Under the pieces are notes generated by a model that worked only from the letters and a program-made list of their open reading frames with translations, was not told the origin of the DNA and ran no database searches. This document shows, one piece after another, positions 50,378-58,946 of a DNA stretch of 64,000 nt (position 1 is the stretch's first letter; each line of letters starts with the position of its first letter). The position numbers and the translations under genes were made by a program. The stretch covers positions 3,038,001 to 3,102,000 of the forward strand of contig OY282352.1 of the NCBI GenBank assembly GCA_958295495.1, written 5' to 3'. The DNA is from an uncultured Latescibacterota bacterium. GTDB taxonomy: Bacteria > Latescibacterota > UBA2968 > UBA8231.

Positions 50378-51114
50378 TTGGTTGCAGTGCCCTCGCCCGC
50401 CCTTGGCGGCCAAGTGGCGAAGTACTCGGGTGCCCAGCGTCTGGCGAGGTGGAAGTTGCGTTGCTGATGGATTCTGGCGAGTGGTGTCGTCTCGGCTGCG
50501 ATCCAAGTCTCGGCACCGGCCAGCCGGGGAAACTCTATGATCCAGAGGAATTCGCCTTCGGTGTTGGTCCCGAGCCGTCGGAAGACCTCCCCGTGGATGA
50601 GGTCGTGGCCTTGGGCCACCTCTTGCAGTCGCCGGTGGTCTTCGTCTTCGCGCGTCTCGGAGCCGCGACGCCAGCCGCCAAAGGCGAGCACGACAATTGA
50701 GGAGGGGTCGGTGGTCAGGGGTGGGATTACGTGCGGGTCAGCGTCGGGGGCCACGGGAGGCTCGGGCTTGCGGGGCAGCCAAGCTAGGCTCTCCGGTTGC
50801 CAGCGGCGGGCGAGTGAGTAGTCGTAGAAGCCGTATCGTCCGTACGGAGGTGCCACTTCAGCCGACATCCATGCTTCAGCGCTGGCTAGGTCTGGGAATT
50901 CGATGGTCCAGAACCGCTCCCAGCTATTGCGAGGTGCCAGCAGGCGGTACCCGTGTATGCCGACAAGGCTGTGGTGCTCGGCGACGGACAGCATTAGGTC
51001 CACGTGCTGACGCTCGTAGTCGTGCCGCTGAGTCTCGTCGAGTTGATGCCACTCAGGCAAGCGTCCACCCCGGAACAGAATGACGACGCTGTCGCCTTGT
51101 GCCGAATCAGTCAT
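50374..51114 (-). CDS. Tandem-repeat ferredoxin-like (dimeric alpha/beta barrel) protein
   Basis: 246 aa from the ATG at 51114 with GGAAGG upstream; the frame is open further but has no start signal. Two related halves: VVILFRGGRLPEWHQL to RFWTIEFPDLASAEAWMSAE and DYSLARRWQPES, then IVVLAFGGWRRGSETR to LWIIEFPRLAGAETWIAAET and NFHLARRWAPEY. Each resembles a dimeric alpha/beta-barrel (EthD/YciI-like) domain. Function unknown; such domains act in small-molecule oxidation or binding. Confidence 0.65.
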   Translation of the reverse strand: MTDSAQGDSVVILFRGGRLPEWHQLDETQRHDYERQHVDLMLSVAEHHSLVGIHGYRLLAPRNSWERFWTIEFPDLASAEAWMSAEVAPPYGRYGFYDYSLARRWQPESLAWLPRKPEPPVAPDADPHVIPPLTTDPSSIVVLAFGGWRRGSETREDEDHRRLQEVAQGHDLIHGEVFRRLGTNTEGEFLWIIEFPRLAGAETWIAAETTPLARIHQQRNFHLARRWAPEYFATWPPRAGEGTATN

Positions 51115-51624
51115 GCCTACCTTCCTGTTGGATTGCCTCGTCCGACCCTCTCGCGCACCTAACGCTCTATATCTCGACGGAATGAAGCAGATTACTTCTG
51201 TATCAACAGCTTCCGCGTTGCAGTGAAGTAAATATACATTCTTTATTGTGAGTCGGAGTAGGACTTCCGGCACGATTCCTCCAACCGAGTTGAACTCCGA
51301 GTATTCTGTGCATCCTCGATTCGGAGCGGCTTTCCTTCGCGCTTAAAACGCCGTGATCGGATGGGACGAGCCATCTTCTGATCTCGCATCAGCTTATTTC
51401 ACTCTTGACTACCGTAACGGCGCAAGATATCGGCTGTCTCATAAGCATTGTTACGTGCCGCCCAGTAAAAGGCATGTGAGCAAAGTAAAACGTAGCATTA
51501 CATCTCCTCCTGTGGTTGAGGGCAGCACCTCAAGCCCTCGAAAGTGAAAAAAGAACGGATCGGCCCGTAGGTAGGGCTTGGCTGCGATATCGATCCATGC
51601 GGTACGGATATTTGTGGATAGGAT
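51115..51624. other. About 500 bp without a supported gene
   Basis: Lower GC than its surroundings. I see no coding frame with a start signal and no structured RNA. Confidence 0.45.
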
Positions 51625-52533
51625 TCATAGCGAAAACGAGAACCCCAAGCCCGGCGCGAGACCAGAGTTGCTGCGAATCAGAAATCGCATCCGTTTCAAG
51701 GAGCGGTCGAGGTCGCGCTGGTTTCTGTAGGCTGCTGTGCGGCCAGCCCCGAGTATATTGGCATAGTGGAAAATCCCGGCCACCGCGGCACTGAGGCCAG
51801 TGACGAGGTGACTCTGTTCGTTTAATGCGCCGAGTCGAAAGCTGGCGTACGTCATATAGGCGAAGCCGCTGACCAGTACAAAAGCCTGTGCCGCATCGTA
51901 GTAGTGGCGGGCATATAGTTGACCGAGGCCTGGACACAACGCGGAGAGTACGGACGCCGTGCGGGCACTCCGACGCGAGGCTTGGTAGTTCGCGATCTCT
52001 TGCAAAACTTCCTGTGAACTGACCGCAATGTCTTCTCCTGCATGGTCTCTTACGATTGACCTGAGTAGGTCAGATGCCGCATCGAATTTCCCCTGCTGAA
52101 CCGTGCCATAAGCCGCCCATATCAACCCCGCTCCATCATTCTTCATCTCCTCGGCCCGAGAAAAACTTGCGAACGCTTCATGGTAGCGGCTGAGTTGCAG
52201 ATAGTTCGAGCCGAGATACATATAGGTCCTGTAGCGGAGTGTATCCTCCGCCGCACCATCAAGGTATCGCTCTAGATACTCCACCGAGGATTTGTACTTC
52301 CGACTCTTCTGGTATGCCTCGCCGATTTTGAACAGACACACGGCCTTCGTCTGCTGATCTTCGGCAAAATAGGCGACGTACTTGAGCACGGAAATGCCTC
52401 GATAATAGTCCCGCTGCGCTACGAGGCTATTGGCGTAACCGAGCAAGTCTTCGGAGGATGCTGTGTTGTATCCTAGCAGCGCATGGGGCACGAACAACAG
52501 CACCGCGCACGCGACGATCAGCTTACTCTGCAA
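51625..52533 (-). CDS. TPR/DUF5683-like membrane protein
   Basis: 302 aa. A signal sequence (MQSKLIVACAVLLFVPHALL) is followed by TPR-like helices (VCLFKIGEAYQKSRKYKSSV, TYMYLGSNYLQLSRYHEAFA). The C-terminal membrane domain carries ASVLSALCPGLGQLYARHYY and DAAQAFVLVSGFAYMTYASF, the PGLGQ motif of DUF5683/TM2-like proteins. It overlaps the yidD-like gene by 11 bp, so they are co-expressed and probably both serve membrane protein insertion or envelope assembly. Confidence 0.75.
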   Translation of the reverse strand: MQSKLIVACAVLLFVPHALLGYNTASSEDLLGYANSLVAQRDYYRGISVLKYVAYFAEDQQTKAVCLFKIGEAYQKSRKYKSSVEYLERYLDGAAEDTLRYRTYMYLGSNYLQLSRYHEAFASFSRAEEMKNDGAGLIWAAYGTVQQGKFDAASDLLRSIVRDHAGEDIAVSSQEVLQEIANYQASRRSARTASVLSALCPGLGQLYARHYYDAAQAFVLVSGFAYMTYASFRLGALNEQSHLVTGLSAAVAGIFHYANILGAGRTAAYRNQRDLDRSLKRMRFLIRSNSGLAPGLGFSFSL

Positions 52534-52984
52534 TTTCGCCTCGCTTGTCAGCTAAATAGAACGAATCGTCTAGCTTCAGCTTAATGCGGTTATTCACCAA
52601 AGTCTCGCGCAGCGAATAGTATTGTCGGGCACCCATGTGCTCGCGAAAGAAGTGTCGGTCAATGAACAGGGCGATTCCGCGGGCAAAGCCGAACCGCTGA
52701 ACGGCCTTTTCGGCGAAGCGCGAACACGAAATGTGGAATGAGCAGCGGTCGGTCGATTCAATCGCTATGCGCCGTCGGTAGAAGTGAATGGCCGATTGAG
52801 CGAGGGGTTTAAGTAAAGCTGGTTCTTGGGGCGGTTCGGTCCAGCTAGCCGATTCAGCTACTGGCAGATCCTCGGGCTCCCACGGCGCATCGATCGTGGA
52901 GCTATGTTCACTGGATAAACAAGTGCGAGGCAAAAAGACTAGAAGCATAATGACGATGCCTAACACCTGCTCGCTAGGACGCAT
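52523..52984 (-). CDS. yidD: YidD-family membrane protein insertion factor
   Basis: 153 aa, longer than the usual ~80 because of an N-terminal signal and linker. The YidD core is IHFYRRRIAIESTDRCSFHI, then SCSRFAEKAVQRFGFARGIA and LFIDRHFFRE, with the C-x5-C pair. Members act beside YidC in membrane insertion. First gene of a pair with the DUF5683-like gene. Confidence 0.8.
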   Translation of the reverse strand: MRPSEQVLGIVIMLLVFLPRTCLSSEHSSTIDAPWEPEDLPVAESASWTEPPQEPALLKPLAQSAIHFYRRRIAIESTDRCSFHISCSRFAEKAVQRFGFARGIALFIDRHFFREHMGARQYYSLRETLVNNRIKLKLDDSFYLADKRGEIAE

Positions 52985-53197
52985 CTGAATAAAGACCTAA
53001 TCCAAAATCTTAAGATTTCCGCCGACAGTCGCTATAATCCCCCCCAACTGTGGCTCATCAAACGTATGCTCGTATCGAACATCAAGCATAATTGTAATGT
53101 TTGAAGTAAAACGTAGCATGGTAGTATCTTTCCTTGTTTCGAGCGACTAAACATGAGTCATGCCTTTCTGTCTTCTGCATACCTGCCTGTAAGGGAT

Positions 53198-53716
53198 TTA
53201 ATTAGTTAGGGGCGTCATCTCAACAGCGGTTGTGGATTGCTTGCCGTCCTCGTCGACAATTGTCAAGAAGGCATAGATGACCTCATCACCTCCACTCATG
53301 GCGGTGACTTTCTGCAGCATTACGTTGATCGTATTCGGTTCGTGTTTGAATAGCGAACCGGTTGCGTAGTCGATGGCCCAAGCTGCCACATTTAACATAT
53401 TACAGAATGCCACCGTTTCCACGCTACCCTTTGCAATTAGGCGAGTAACGGTCTGATAGCCTTCGAGGCTGATGGTAACCGTGTATTCCTTGCCTTTGGC
53501 CAATTTGACACTCATCGGGGTTAAGCCTGCCTGTACGACAGGCAGTTCAGCTACATTGCCACTAAGCACGCGGTCACTCGAGCGGAACTCGACCTTAGCT
53601 CCTCCCGGAACTGAGTTTACGCTTACTGGGGCAGAACTTCCTTTGAAGAGGGTAGCGCATCCGGCCATTCCCATAAGGGCAATCACCGTAAACGAAGTTA
53701 GGATAACACGAAGCAT
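53198..53716 (-). CDS. PEGA-domain-like lipoprotein
   Basis: 172 aa with an ideal AAGGAGG. Lipobox MGMAGC gives lipidation at Cys20. The PEGA-like stretch is PVSVNSVPGGAKVEFRSSDR, then TPMSVKLAKGKEYTVTISLE and GYQTVTR. A hydrophobic helix (CNMLNVAAWAIDYATGSLF) follows. Outer-membrane or periplasmic surface protein; precise role unknown. Confidence 0.75.
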   Translation of the reverse strand: MLRVILTSFTVIALMGMAGCATLFKGSSAPVSVNSVPGGAKVEFRSSDRVLSGNVAELPVVQAGLTPMSVKLAKGKEYTVTISLEGYQTVTRLIAKGSVETVAFCNMLNVAAWAIDYATGSLFKHEPNTINVMLQKVTAMSGGDEVIYAFLTIVDEDGKQSTTAVEMTPLTN

Positions 53717-54214
53717 GATTCTTCCTCCTTAGATTGGTTCAGTTGTCTCCCATCGAAGGGGAGAAGGGAATGATTCCAGAACGCACTCTGGCGTACAGAC
53801 GAATGCCTCCCGGCGAAAGGCTAGACCTACGCCGCGAGGCTAGGACAGAACCGCACGAATCGCGTCCAGCCCAACACCGGACAAATCGCGGAACATCATT
53901 CCAGCGATCATCCGGCTCTTGCTGAGCAGTACGGGATTTAGAGCTTAACGCCCGAGATAAATTTTTGAGGGGGGGGGGGGGTAAGTCATTGTTTTTTAAC
54001 GACTTATGAACAAGTTGATCAACGGCGTCTCTACGCGGACAACAGAACCCAGCCACCGCCAAAAGCTGCGCTCCTAGCGGCAGCCTCTTTTCTGATAGTG
54101 AATTTTCCACCATGTCCAGTTCGTCCTTTACCGGCGGAGCCGAATGCTCCGCGCTTTACGGCGACGCACCAAGTACAATACCATATCAAAACAAGATGTC
54201 AAGAATTTTTTCCG
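53717..54214. other. Intergenic with a 13-G run motif
   Basis: No supported gene. At 53969-54006 thirteen G are followed by TAAGTCATTGTTTTTTAACG and then ACTTA, an imperfect 9-bp inverted repeat with a second copy at 22977-23009. Confidence 0.5.
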
Positions 54215-55141
54215 CTACGGCAACTCGCCGATTAGCCGGCGGATGTTGGCGTAGTTCGTCTGCATGGCTTCGAGCCGCGAGCCGCTGGCCGGCAGAAAGT
54301 GGGTGGCGATCGACAGGACGACGTCGCAGCGGTTGTCGCGCAGGTTGCGCAGAATCGTCGGGTAGTCAACGTCCCCATCGCCGATTGGCGCGTACTCGAA
54401 TTCGAGCTTTGAGCCGTTTATGGTGCGCAGGTCCTTGGCGTGGACGCCGTGTAGGTAAGGACGCAGGTTTTCGAATCCGGCGGTGGCGTTGTCAACTTCG
54501 CCGCAATTGTAGTTGTCCGCCGGACACCACAGCACCTTGAAACGCCGCGAGCCGACCGCTTCGACGATGCGGCGGAAGTTGCGGCTGGTGTTGCCGTAGT
54601 TCCACTGCATCATCAGGAAGGCGACGTCGACGTCGTATTTTTCGGCGAGGTCGGCGAACATTGAGAACGCCTCAACTAGCTTCTCCATGTCGCCGTCGGA
54701 GATGATGCCGCCACGAGTCGCCCAGCGCATCGGCCAAGTGGGCTTGCCGCCGCTGTACTCGGCTGGCCAAGCGAAGCTGCTGCAGCCGACCGCGCCGATC
54801 CCCAAGCGGGCCGAAACCTCCATCGACCGTTCTAGTTTGTCGAAGTGATCCTTGAATTGGGCGTGCTCCAACATTTTGCCCGGCTCGAGCTCGGCGAGGT
54901 GTACCGTCTTGAACAACCCCGCGCCGTCGAGCAGGAAAAACTCGAGACCGTGCGCGGCGACTTGCTCGGCGGCTTGGTCTATCTCGGCGTCGGAAAGCTC
55001 GTAGAAGCTGCGATTGTCGGAGTGAGTGCCGCACCAGATGTAGCGCGCGCCGAGGTCGCGCGCCGTCGCCAGCGATTGCTCGAATGGCTGCTGCAGCTCT
55101 CCGAGGTAGATCCCCATCTTGAATTCGTAGTGGTCGCTCAT
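54215..55141 (-). CDS. Sugar phosphate isomerase/epimerase (TIM barrel)
   Basis: 308 aa, the normal size for the xylose isomerase-like TIM barrel (AP endonuclease 2) family. Typical segments are MGIYLGELQQPFEQSLATAR, AAHGLEFFLLDGAG, VAFLMMQWNYGNTSRNFRRI, VLWCPADNYNCGE, HGVHAKDLRT and PIGDGDVDYPTILRNL; the last three carry the metal-binding Asp/His/Glu positions. It lies 6 bp after the PhyH gene and is co-transcribed with it. Its final 163 bp are duplicated at 44611-44771. Confidence 0.87.
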   Translation of the reverse strand: MSDHYEFKMGIYLGELQQPFEQSLATARDLGARYIWCGTHSDNRSFYELSDAEIDQAAEQVAAHGLEFFLLDGAGLFKTVHLAELEPGKMLEHAQFKDHFDKLERSMEVSARLGIGAVGCSSFAWPAEYSGGKPTWPMRWATRGGIISDGDMEKLVEAFSMFADLAEKYDVDVAFLMMQWNYGNTSRNFRRIVEAVGSRRFKVLWCPADNYNCGEVDNATAGFENLRPYLHGVHAKDLRTINGSKLEFEYAPIGDGDVDYPTILRNLRDNRCDVVLSIATHFLPASGSRLEAMQTNYANIRRLIGELP

Positions 55142-55147
55142 GATTGC

Positions 55148-55981
55148 CTATCCCCGCGACGGCTCGGCCATCTCCGACCGCGCCTTCGCCGCTAGTTCTT
55201 TGAGGTGGCCGTCGTTGGCCATTCGCTGTTCGAGATGCACCATGCGGCGGGCACTCGCCGTGGCGAGCATGGTTTCGCCGTACGCGCGCTCGGCCCAGAA
55301 GCGGGCAAGCCCGGCGATGTCTTGTTTGACGAGGTCGAGCTGATCGTCGGGCACGCGCACCATGCAGTTGATGGTGAACATGCGGCGCCGGCCACCGCCC
55401 CCGAAGGCCGCGTGTTTGAGGTTGTGTTGGAAGACGACGAGGTCTCCGCGGGCGATTTCGAGCGCGACGGCGGGCACTTGGTCGCCGGAGATGCCCCATT
55501 GCTCCGGCGACTGGCGCGCGTTTGCTTCGAGTGCCTCGGCGTACTGATCGCCGCGCCGATGGCTGCCCGGGATCACGCGCAGGCAGCCGGTGTTCCGCGT
55601 CAGGTGGTCGAGGTAGAAGGCGATTTTGACGTGGCGCACTTCCTTTTGGTAGCCATCGGAATGCCACTGGGTGTCGCCAGCATAGTAGTTGCCGTCGGAA
55701 CTACTGTAGTTGAAGTCGTCGCCGAGCAGACTGGCGAGCAATCCTTCGATGCGCGGATCGTCGAGCAGGGCGCACAGGCGCTCGTGTTGATCGATGAAGG
55801 GCACTATGCAGGAACGTCGTTGGTCGTCGTGCGGTTGGCCGTCGTGGCCTCCGCCACGCTCGGCCCAGACCTGCTCGAAAGCGTCGGTGATCTCGTCGAT
55901 GCAGTCGGCCATCAACCCCGGCAGCGCGAGGTAGCCGAAGGTGTCGAAAAAGTTGAGTTGCTGTTGGTTGAGACGGATCAT
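55148..55981 (-). CDS. Phytanoyl-CoA dioxygenase-family (PhyH) Fe(II)/2-oxoglutarate oxygenase
   Basis: 277 aa. Iron ligands H107 and D109 in TQWHSDGYQKE and a distal His in FQHNLKHAAFGGGGRRR, with the 2-oxoglutarate Arg just after. NTGCLRVIPGSHRRGDQ is the family's substrate-side loop. Cytoplasmic hydroxylase; substrate unknown. First gene of a unit with the isomerase and divergent from the enolase-superfamily gene. Confidence 0.9.
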   Translation of the reverse strand: MIRLNQQQLNFFDTFGYLALPGLMADCIDEITDAFEQVWAERGGGHDGQPHDDQRRSCIVPFIDQHERLCALLDDPRIEGLLASLLGDDFNYSSSDGNYYAGDTQWHSDGYQKEVRHVKIAFYLDHLTRNTGCLRVIPGSHRRGDQYAEALEANARQSPEQWGISGDQVPAVALEIARGDLVVFQHNLKHAAFGGGGRRRMFTINCMVRVPDDQLDLVKQDIAGLARFWAERAYGETMLATASARRMVHLEQRMANDGHLKELAAKARSEMAEPSRG

Positions 55982-56150
55982 GTTGGTTCTCCCGTAGCAC
56001 TTGACGGAGGGTGGGGGAGGCGATACATTGGCGGCGTTTTGGACGCCATGTCCAATCTAATAAGGTGCCTGTCTTCATTCAATGGCTGCATATAAGGACG
56101 CACCAATGTCTCTCGCTGGTTGAGAATACCGACGGACGTGGAGGGTAGCG

Positions 56151-57287
56151 ATGAAAATTGTCGATGTGGGTGCCGTGCTACTGCAACCCATTCCTTGGGT
56201 GCTGGTGAAGGTACGCACCGACGAGGGGATCACCGGCATTGGCGAGGCCTATCACGGGGCCGGCGTCCACCACATCGCGGTCGATGAACGCCTCACCCAA
56301 CGCGCCCTCATCGGCCAAGACCCGCGCAACGTTGACAAACTCTTCCGCGACATGAAAAGTTCGATGTCGGCGTCGGGGTACTACCAAGGCGCGGTGATGA
56401 GCGCGATTAGCGGCATTGAGATGGCGCTGTGGGATATCACCGGACAGGCGATTGGCGTGCCGATTTGGCAATTGCTGGGCGGCGCGTACCGCGACTCGAT
56501 TCGCGTGTACAGCGACTGCCACGCTGGCGACGAGGACGACAATCCCGAATCTTGGGTCGCCAAGGCCAAGGAAGTGGAAGCGCGCGGCTTTGACGCCATC
56601 AAGTTCGACATTGATCCGCGTCCCGACCGGCGCGACCACTACAACCGCACTATGAGCAATAGCGACATCGCCTTCCACATCGAAGTAGTAACGGCGCTCC
56701 GCGAAGCACTGCATCCCAACACGGATTTGCTCATCGACGCCCACTGGGCCTACGCTCCCCACGACATCCTCAAGGTTGCCTACGCCTTTGAAGCACTAAA
56801 TTTGATGTGGTTGGAAGATCCAATTCCAGCCGAAAACGTCGCCGCGCTCAAGGAAGTGAAGGCCGCGACGCGGACCCCGATTTGCACAGGCGAAAACCTG
56901 TACACGCGACACGGGTTCCGCGAGTTGGTCGAGACGCAGGCGACGGATATCATCTCTCCCGACTTGGCCAAGGCCGGCGGCCTGTCCGAGGGCCGGCGCA
57001 TCGCCGATCTGGCCGACATCTATTACATCCCAATTTCACCGCACAACATCTGTAGCCCAATCGGCACCGTGGCCATGTCCCACACGTGCGCTGCGTCTCC
57101 CAACTTTCAAGTGTTGGAGTTCCACCACCTCGACAACAAGCTGTGGAACAGCCTCACGGTGGAGCGCGACCTGATCGTCAATGGGCGGATTCCCTTGCCG
57201 CAGACTCCCGGGCTCGGGGTCGCGCTCGACGAGGAGGTGGCGCGCGGCGCGGCGCGCGAGGACCTCGGCTTCTTTGGCGCGGAGTAG
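56151..57287 (+). CDS. Mandelate racemase/muconate lactonizing-family sugar acid dehydratase (galactonate dehydratase-like)
   Basis: 378 aa. Metal ligands D196 (LIDAHWAY), E222 (WLEDPIPAEN) and E248 (CTGENLY). H198 follows the first ligand, and the catalytic dyad is D271 (ISPDLAKAGG) with H298 (PISPHNICSP). The DAH motif and the absence of a K-x-K pair place it with acid-sugar dehydratases rather than racemases. It directly precedes the ABC importer genes (7 bp), so the importer probably brings in its substrate or a precursor. Confidence 0.9.
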   Translation: MKIVDVGAVLLQPIPWVLVKVRTDEGITGIGEAYHGAGVHHIAVDERLTQRALIGQDPRNVDKLFRDMKSSMSASGYYQGAVMSAISGIEMALWDITGQAIGVPIWQLLGGAYRDSIRVYSDCHAGDEDDNPESWVAKAKEVEARGFDAIKFDIDPRPDRRDHYNRTMSNSDIAFHIEVVTALREALHPNTDLLIDAHWAYAPHDILKVAYAFEALNLMWLEDPIPAENVAALKEVKAATRTPICTGENLYTRHGFRELVETQATDIISPDLAKAGGLSEGRRIADLADIYYIPISPHNICSPIGTVAMSHTCAASPNFQVLEFHHLDNKLWNSLTVERDLIVNGRIPLPQTPGLGVALDEEVARGAAREDLGFFGAE

Positions 57288-57294
57288 AGCTGAC

Positions 57295-58296
57295 TTGTCG
57301 CTCAACTACGTCTTCCGCCGCCTCGGGGTGTTCCTGCTGATCTTATGGGCCGGGGCCACCATCAACTTCTTGATGCCCCGGCTGGCCCCGGTGAACCCCA
57401 TCCGCGAGCGTCTGTTGCAGGCGGTTTCCTTTGGCGGCGCGGGCAAGACCGACATGGAGGCCGTGGTAGCCACGTACGAGGCCCGCTTCGGTCTCGACCA
57501 GCCCCTGTGGAAGCAGTATCTGCGCTACCTCGGCGATGTGGCGCGCCTCGACTTCGGGGTTTCCATTGCCAACTTTCCGAGCCGCGCTTCCGACATTATT
57601 CTGCGCGCCCTGCCGTGGACGCTCGGCCTGCTGACGACGGCGACGCTGATCGCCTTTGCCCTCGGCACGGTGCTCGGCGCACTGCTGGCTTGGCCGCGAT
57701 CACCTGGTGCTTTGCACTACTTTGCCGCGCCCTTCTTGGCGCTGTCGGCGATTCCCTATTACTTGCTTGGCTTGGTCCTCGTGTTCTTGCTGGGCTTCAC
57801 CCTGCGCGCCTTTCCCCTCGGCGGCGGCTTCACCTTGGGAACCCTGCCCGGGCCGACCTTGGCTTTTGCCCTCGACGTGATCTATCACTCCATCGTCCCC
57901 GCCCTGTCGATTGTGCTATCGTCGGTGGGGTTCTGGGCTTTGTCGATGCGCGGCATGATGGTCACCGTCCAAGGCGAGGACTACGTCAACTATGCCGAGG
58001 CCCGGGGCCTGAAAAGCCGCGACATTTTCTTAGGCTACGCCCTGCGCAACGCCCTGTTGCCGCAGACTACGGCCTTGGCGCTGGCCATGGGCTACGTCGT
58101 GTCTGGGGCCGTGCTGGTGGAGGTGGTGTTCGCGTACCCAGGTGTGGGCACAGTGCTGTACCGCGCCGTGCAGACTTTCGACTACTTCGTCATCTACGGC
58201 GTCGTGCTCATGGTCATCCTCGCGATCGCCTTGGTGACCCTGATCCTCGACTTGGTTTATCCGCTTCTCGATCCGCGCATTGCCTACCGCCGATGA
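57295..58296 (+). CDS. ABC transporter permease, DppB/OppB type
   Basis: 333 aa from a TTG at 57295 (LSLNYVFRRLGVFLLILWAG). Six membrane segments, with the EAA-type loop EDYVNYAEARGLKSRDIFLG and the C-terminal DLVYPLLDPRIAYRR. The ancestral stop overlapped the next permease start (ATGA), but an insertion now separates the two. Inner-membrane part of a peptide/oligosaccharide-type importer. Confidence 0.9.
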   Translation: MSLNYVFRRLGVFLLILWAGATINFLMPRLAPVNPIRERLLQAVSFGGAGKTDMEAVVATYEARFGLDQPLWKQYLRYLGDVARLDFGVSIANFPSRASDIILRALPWTLGLLTTATLIAFALGTVLGALLAWPRSPGALHYFAAPFLALSAIPYYLLGLVLVFLLGFTLRAFPLGGGFTLGTLPGPTLAFALDVIYHSIVPALSIVLSSVGFWALSMRGMMVTVQGEDYVNYAEARGLKSRDIFLGYALRNALLPQTTALALAMGYVVSGAVLVEVVFAYPGVGTVLYRAVQTFDYFVIYGVVLMVILAIALVTLILDLVYPLLDPRIAYRR

Positions 58297-58305
58297 CGCT
58301 GTCGC
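58282..58305. repeat. 24-bp direct repeat, left copy (permease gene junction)
   Basis: GCCTACCGCCGATGACGCTG plus TCGC, identical to 58923-58946. It covers the last codons and stop of the first permease and the start codon of the second. Confidence 0.9.
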
Positions 58306-58401
58306 ACCCATATCGAGTACTATTTGCCAATATAGTTGAAATTGGTAATTTTAATGTCCAGTTTAACGTAAAATCGGGAATAAAATTGACTGCCATTGCG
58401 T

Positions 58402-58872
58402 ATGACGGATGCGCTGAAGGAAATCATCTTGGACTTTCAGGAGGAAGTGCTGGTGACCGGCGTCCCGCGGCGGGTCGCAGTGAGTACGGCCCCGAGAAAG
58501 GCAATGGTCTGCATCGGCCCGCGGCGGAGCGGAAAATCCACCTTTCTGTTCCAGCTCATCCGCAAGCTACTCGACGCTGGTATCCCCCGCGATAACATCC
58601 TGTATCTGAACCTCTTTGACGACCGCCTGCATTACTTGCAACGCGATGGACTCGCCGCAGTGATGGAGACATACTATTCGCTTTACCCCGAGAAGAAGAA
58701 CGCGCAAACGGTTTACTGCTTCTTCGACGAGATTCAGGTCGTACCCGGCTGGGAGTCTTTTGTGGATCGGATAATGTGCACCGAGAAGTGCGAGGTGTAC
58801 ATCACCGGCTCGTCCGTGGTGGACCTGCCGGCCCCGGCGAAGAGGAGCGCATTACCGTTGACACCGGCATGA
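58402..58872 (+). pseudogene. Truncated AAA ATPase (AAA_14/DUF4143 type) inserted between permease genes
   Basis: 156 aa: MVCIGPRRSGKSTFLFQLIR (Walker A), NILYLNLFDDRLHYLQRDGL, TVYCFFDEIQVVPGWESFVD (Walker B with DEIQ) and CEVYITGSS, all typical of the AAA_14/DUF4143 ATPases. After the sensor-like TGSS the frame leaves the family and ends, so about 60% of a ~400-aa protein is missing. It sits inside a ~640-bp insertion flanked by a 24-bp direct repeat. Confidence 0.75.
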
Positions 58873-58922
58873 TCGAAGTCGCCGCCGCTTGGCGTTTTCT
58901 CCTCGATGTGGATTGCCCCATC

Positions 58923-58946
58923 GCCTACCGCCGATGACGCTGTCGC
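58923..58946. repeat. 24-bp direct repeat, right copy
   Basis: Same sequence as 58282-58305. It restores the start of the second permease gene (ATG at 58934) and is preceded in frame by PIAYRR and a stop, echoing the RIAYRR end of the first permease. Confidence 0.9.

Noticed and set aside
53734..53925. Small plus-strand frame upstream of the PEGA gene
   Set aside because: Arg-rich, no ribosome-binding site and no recognisable fold.
57345..58595. 416-codon plus-strand frame over the first permease
   Set aside because: Arg/Pro-rich out-of-frame translation; the overlapping frame has the permease signature and membrane segments.
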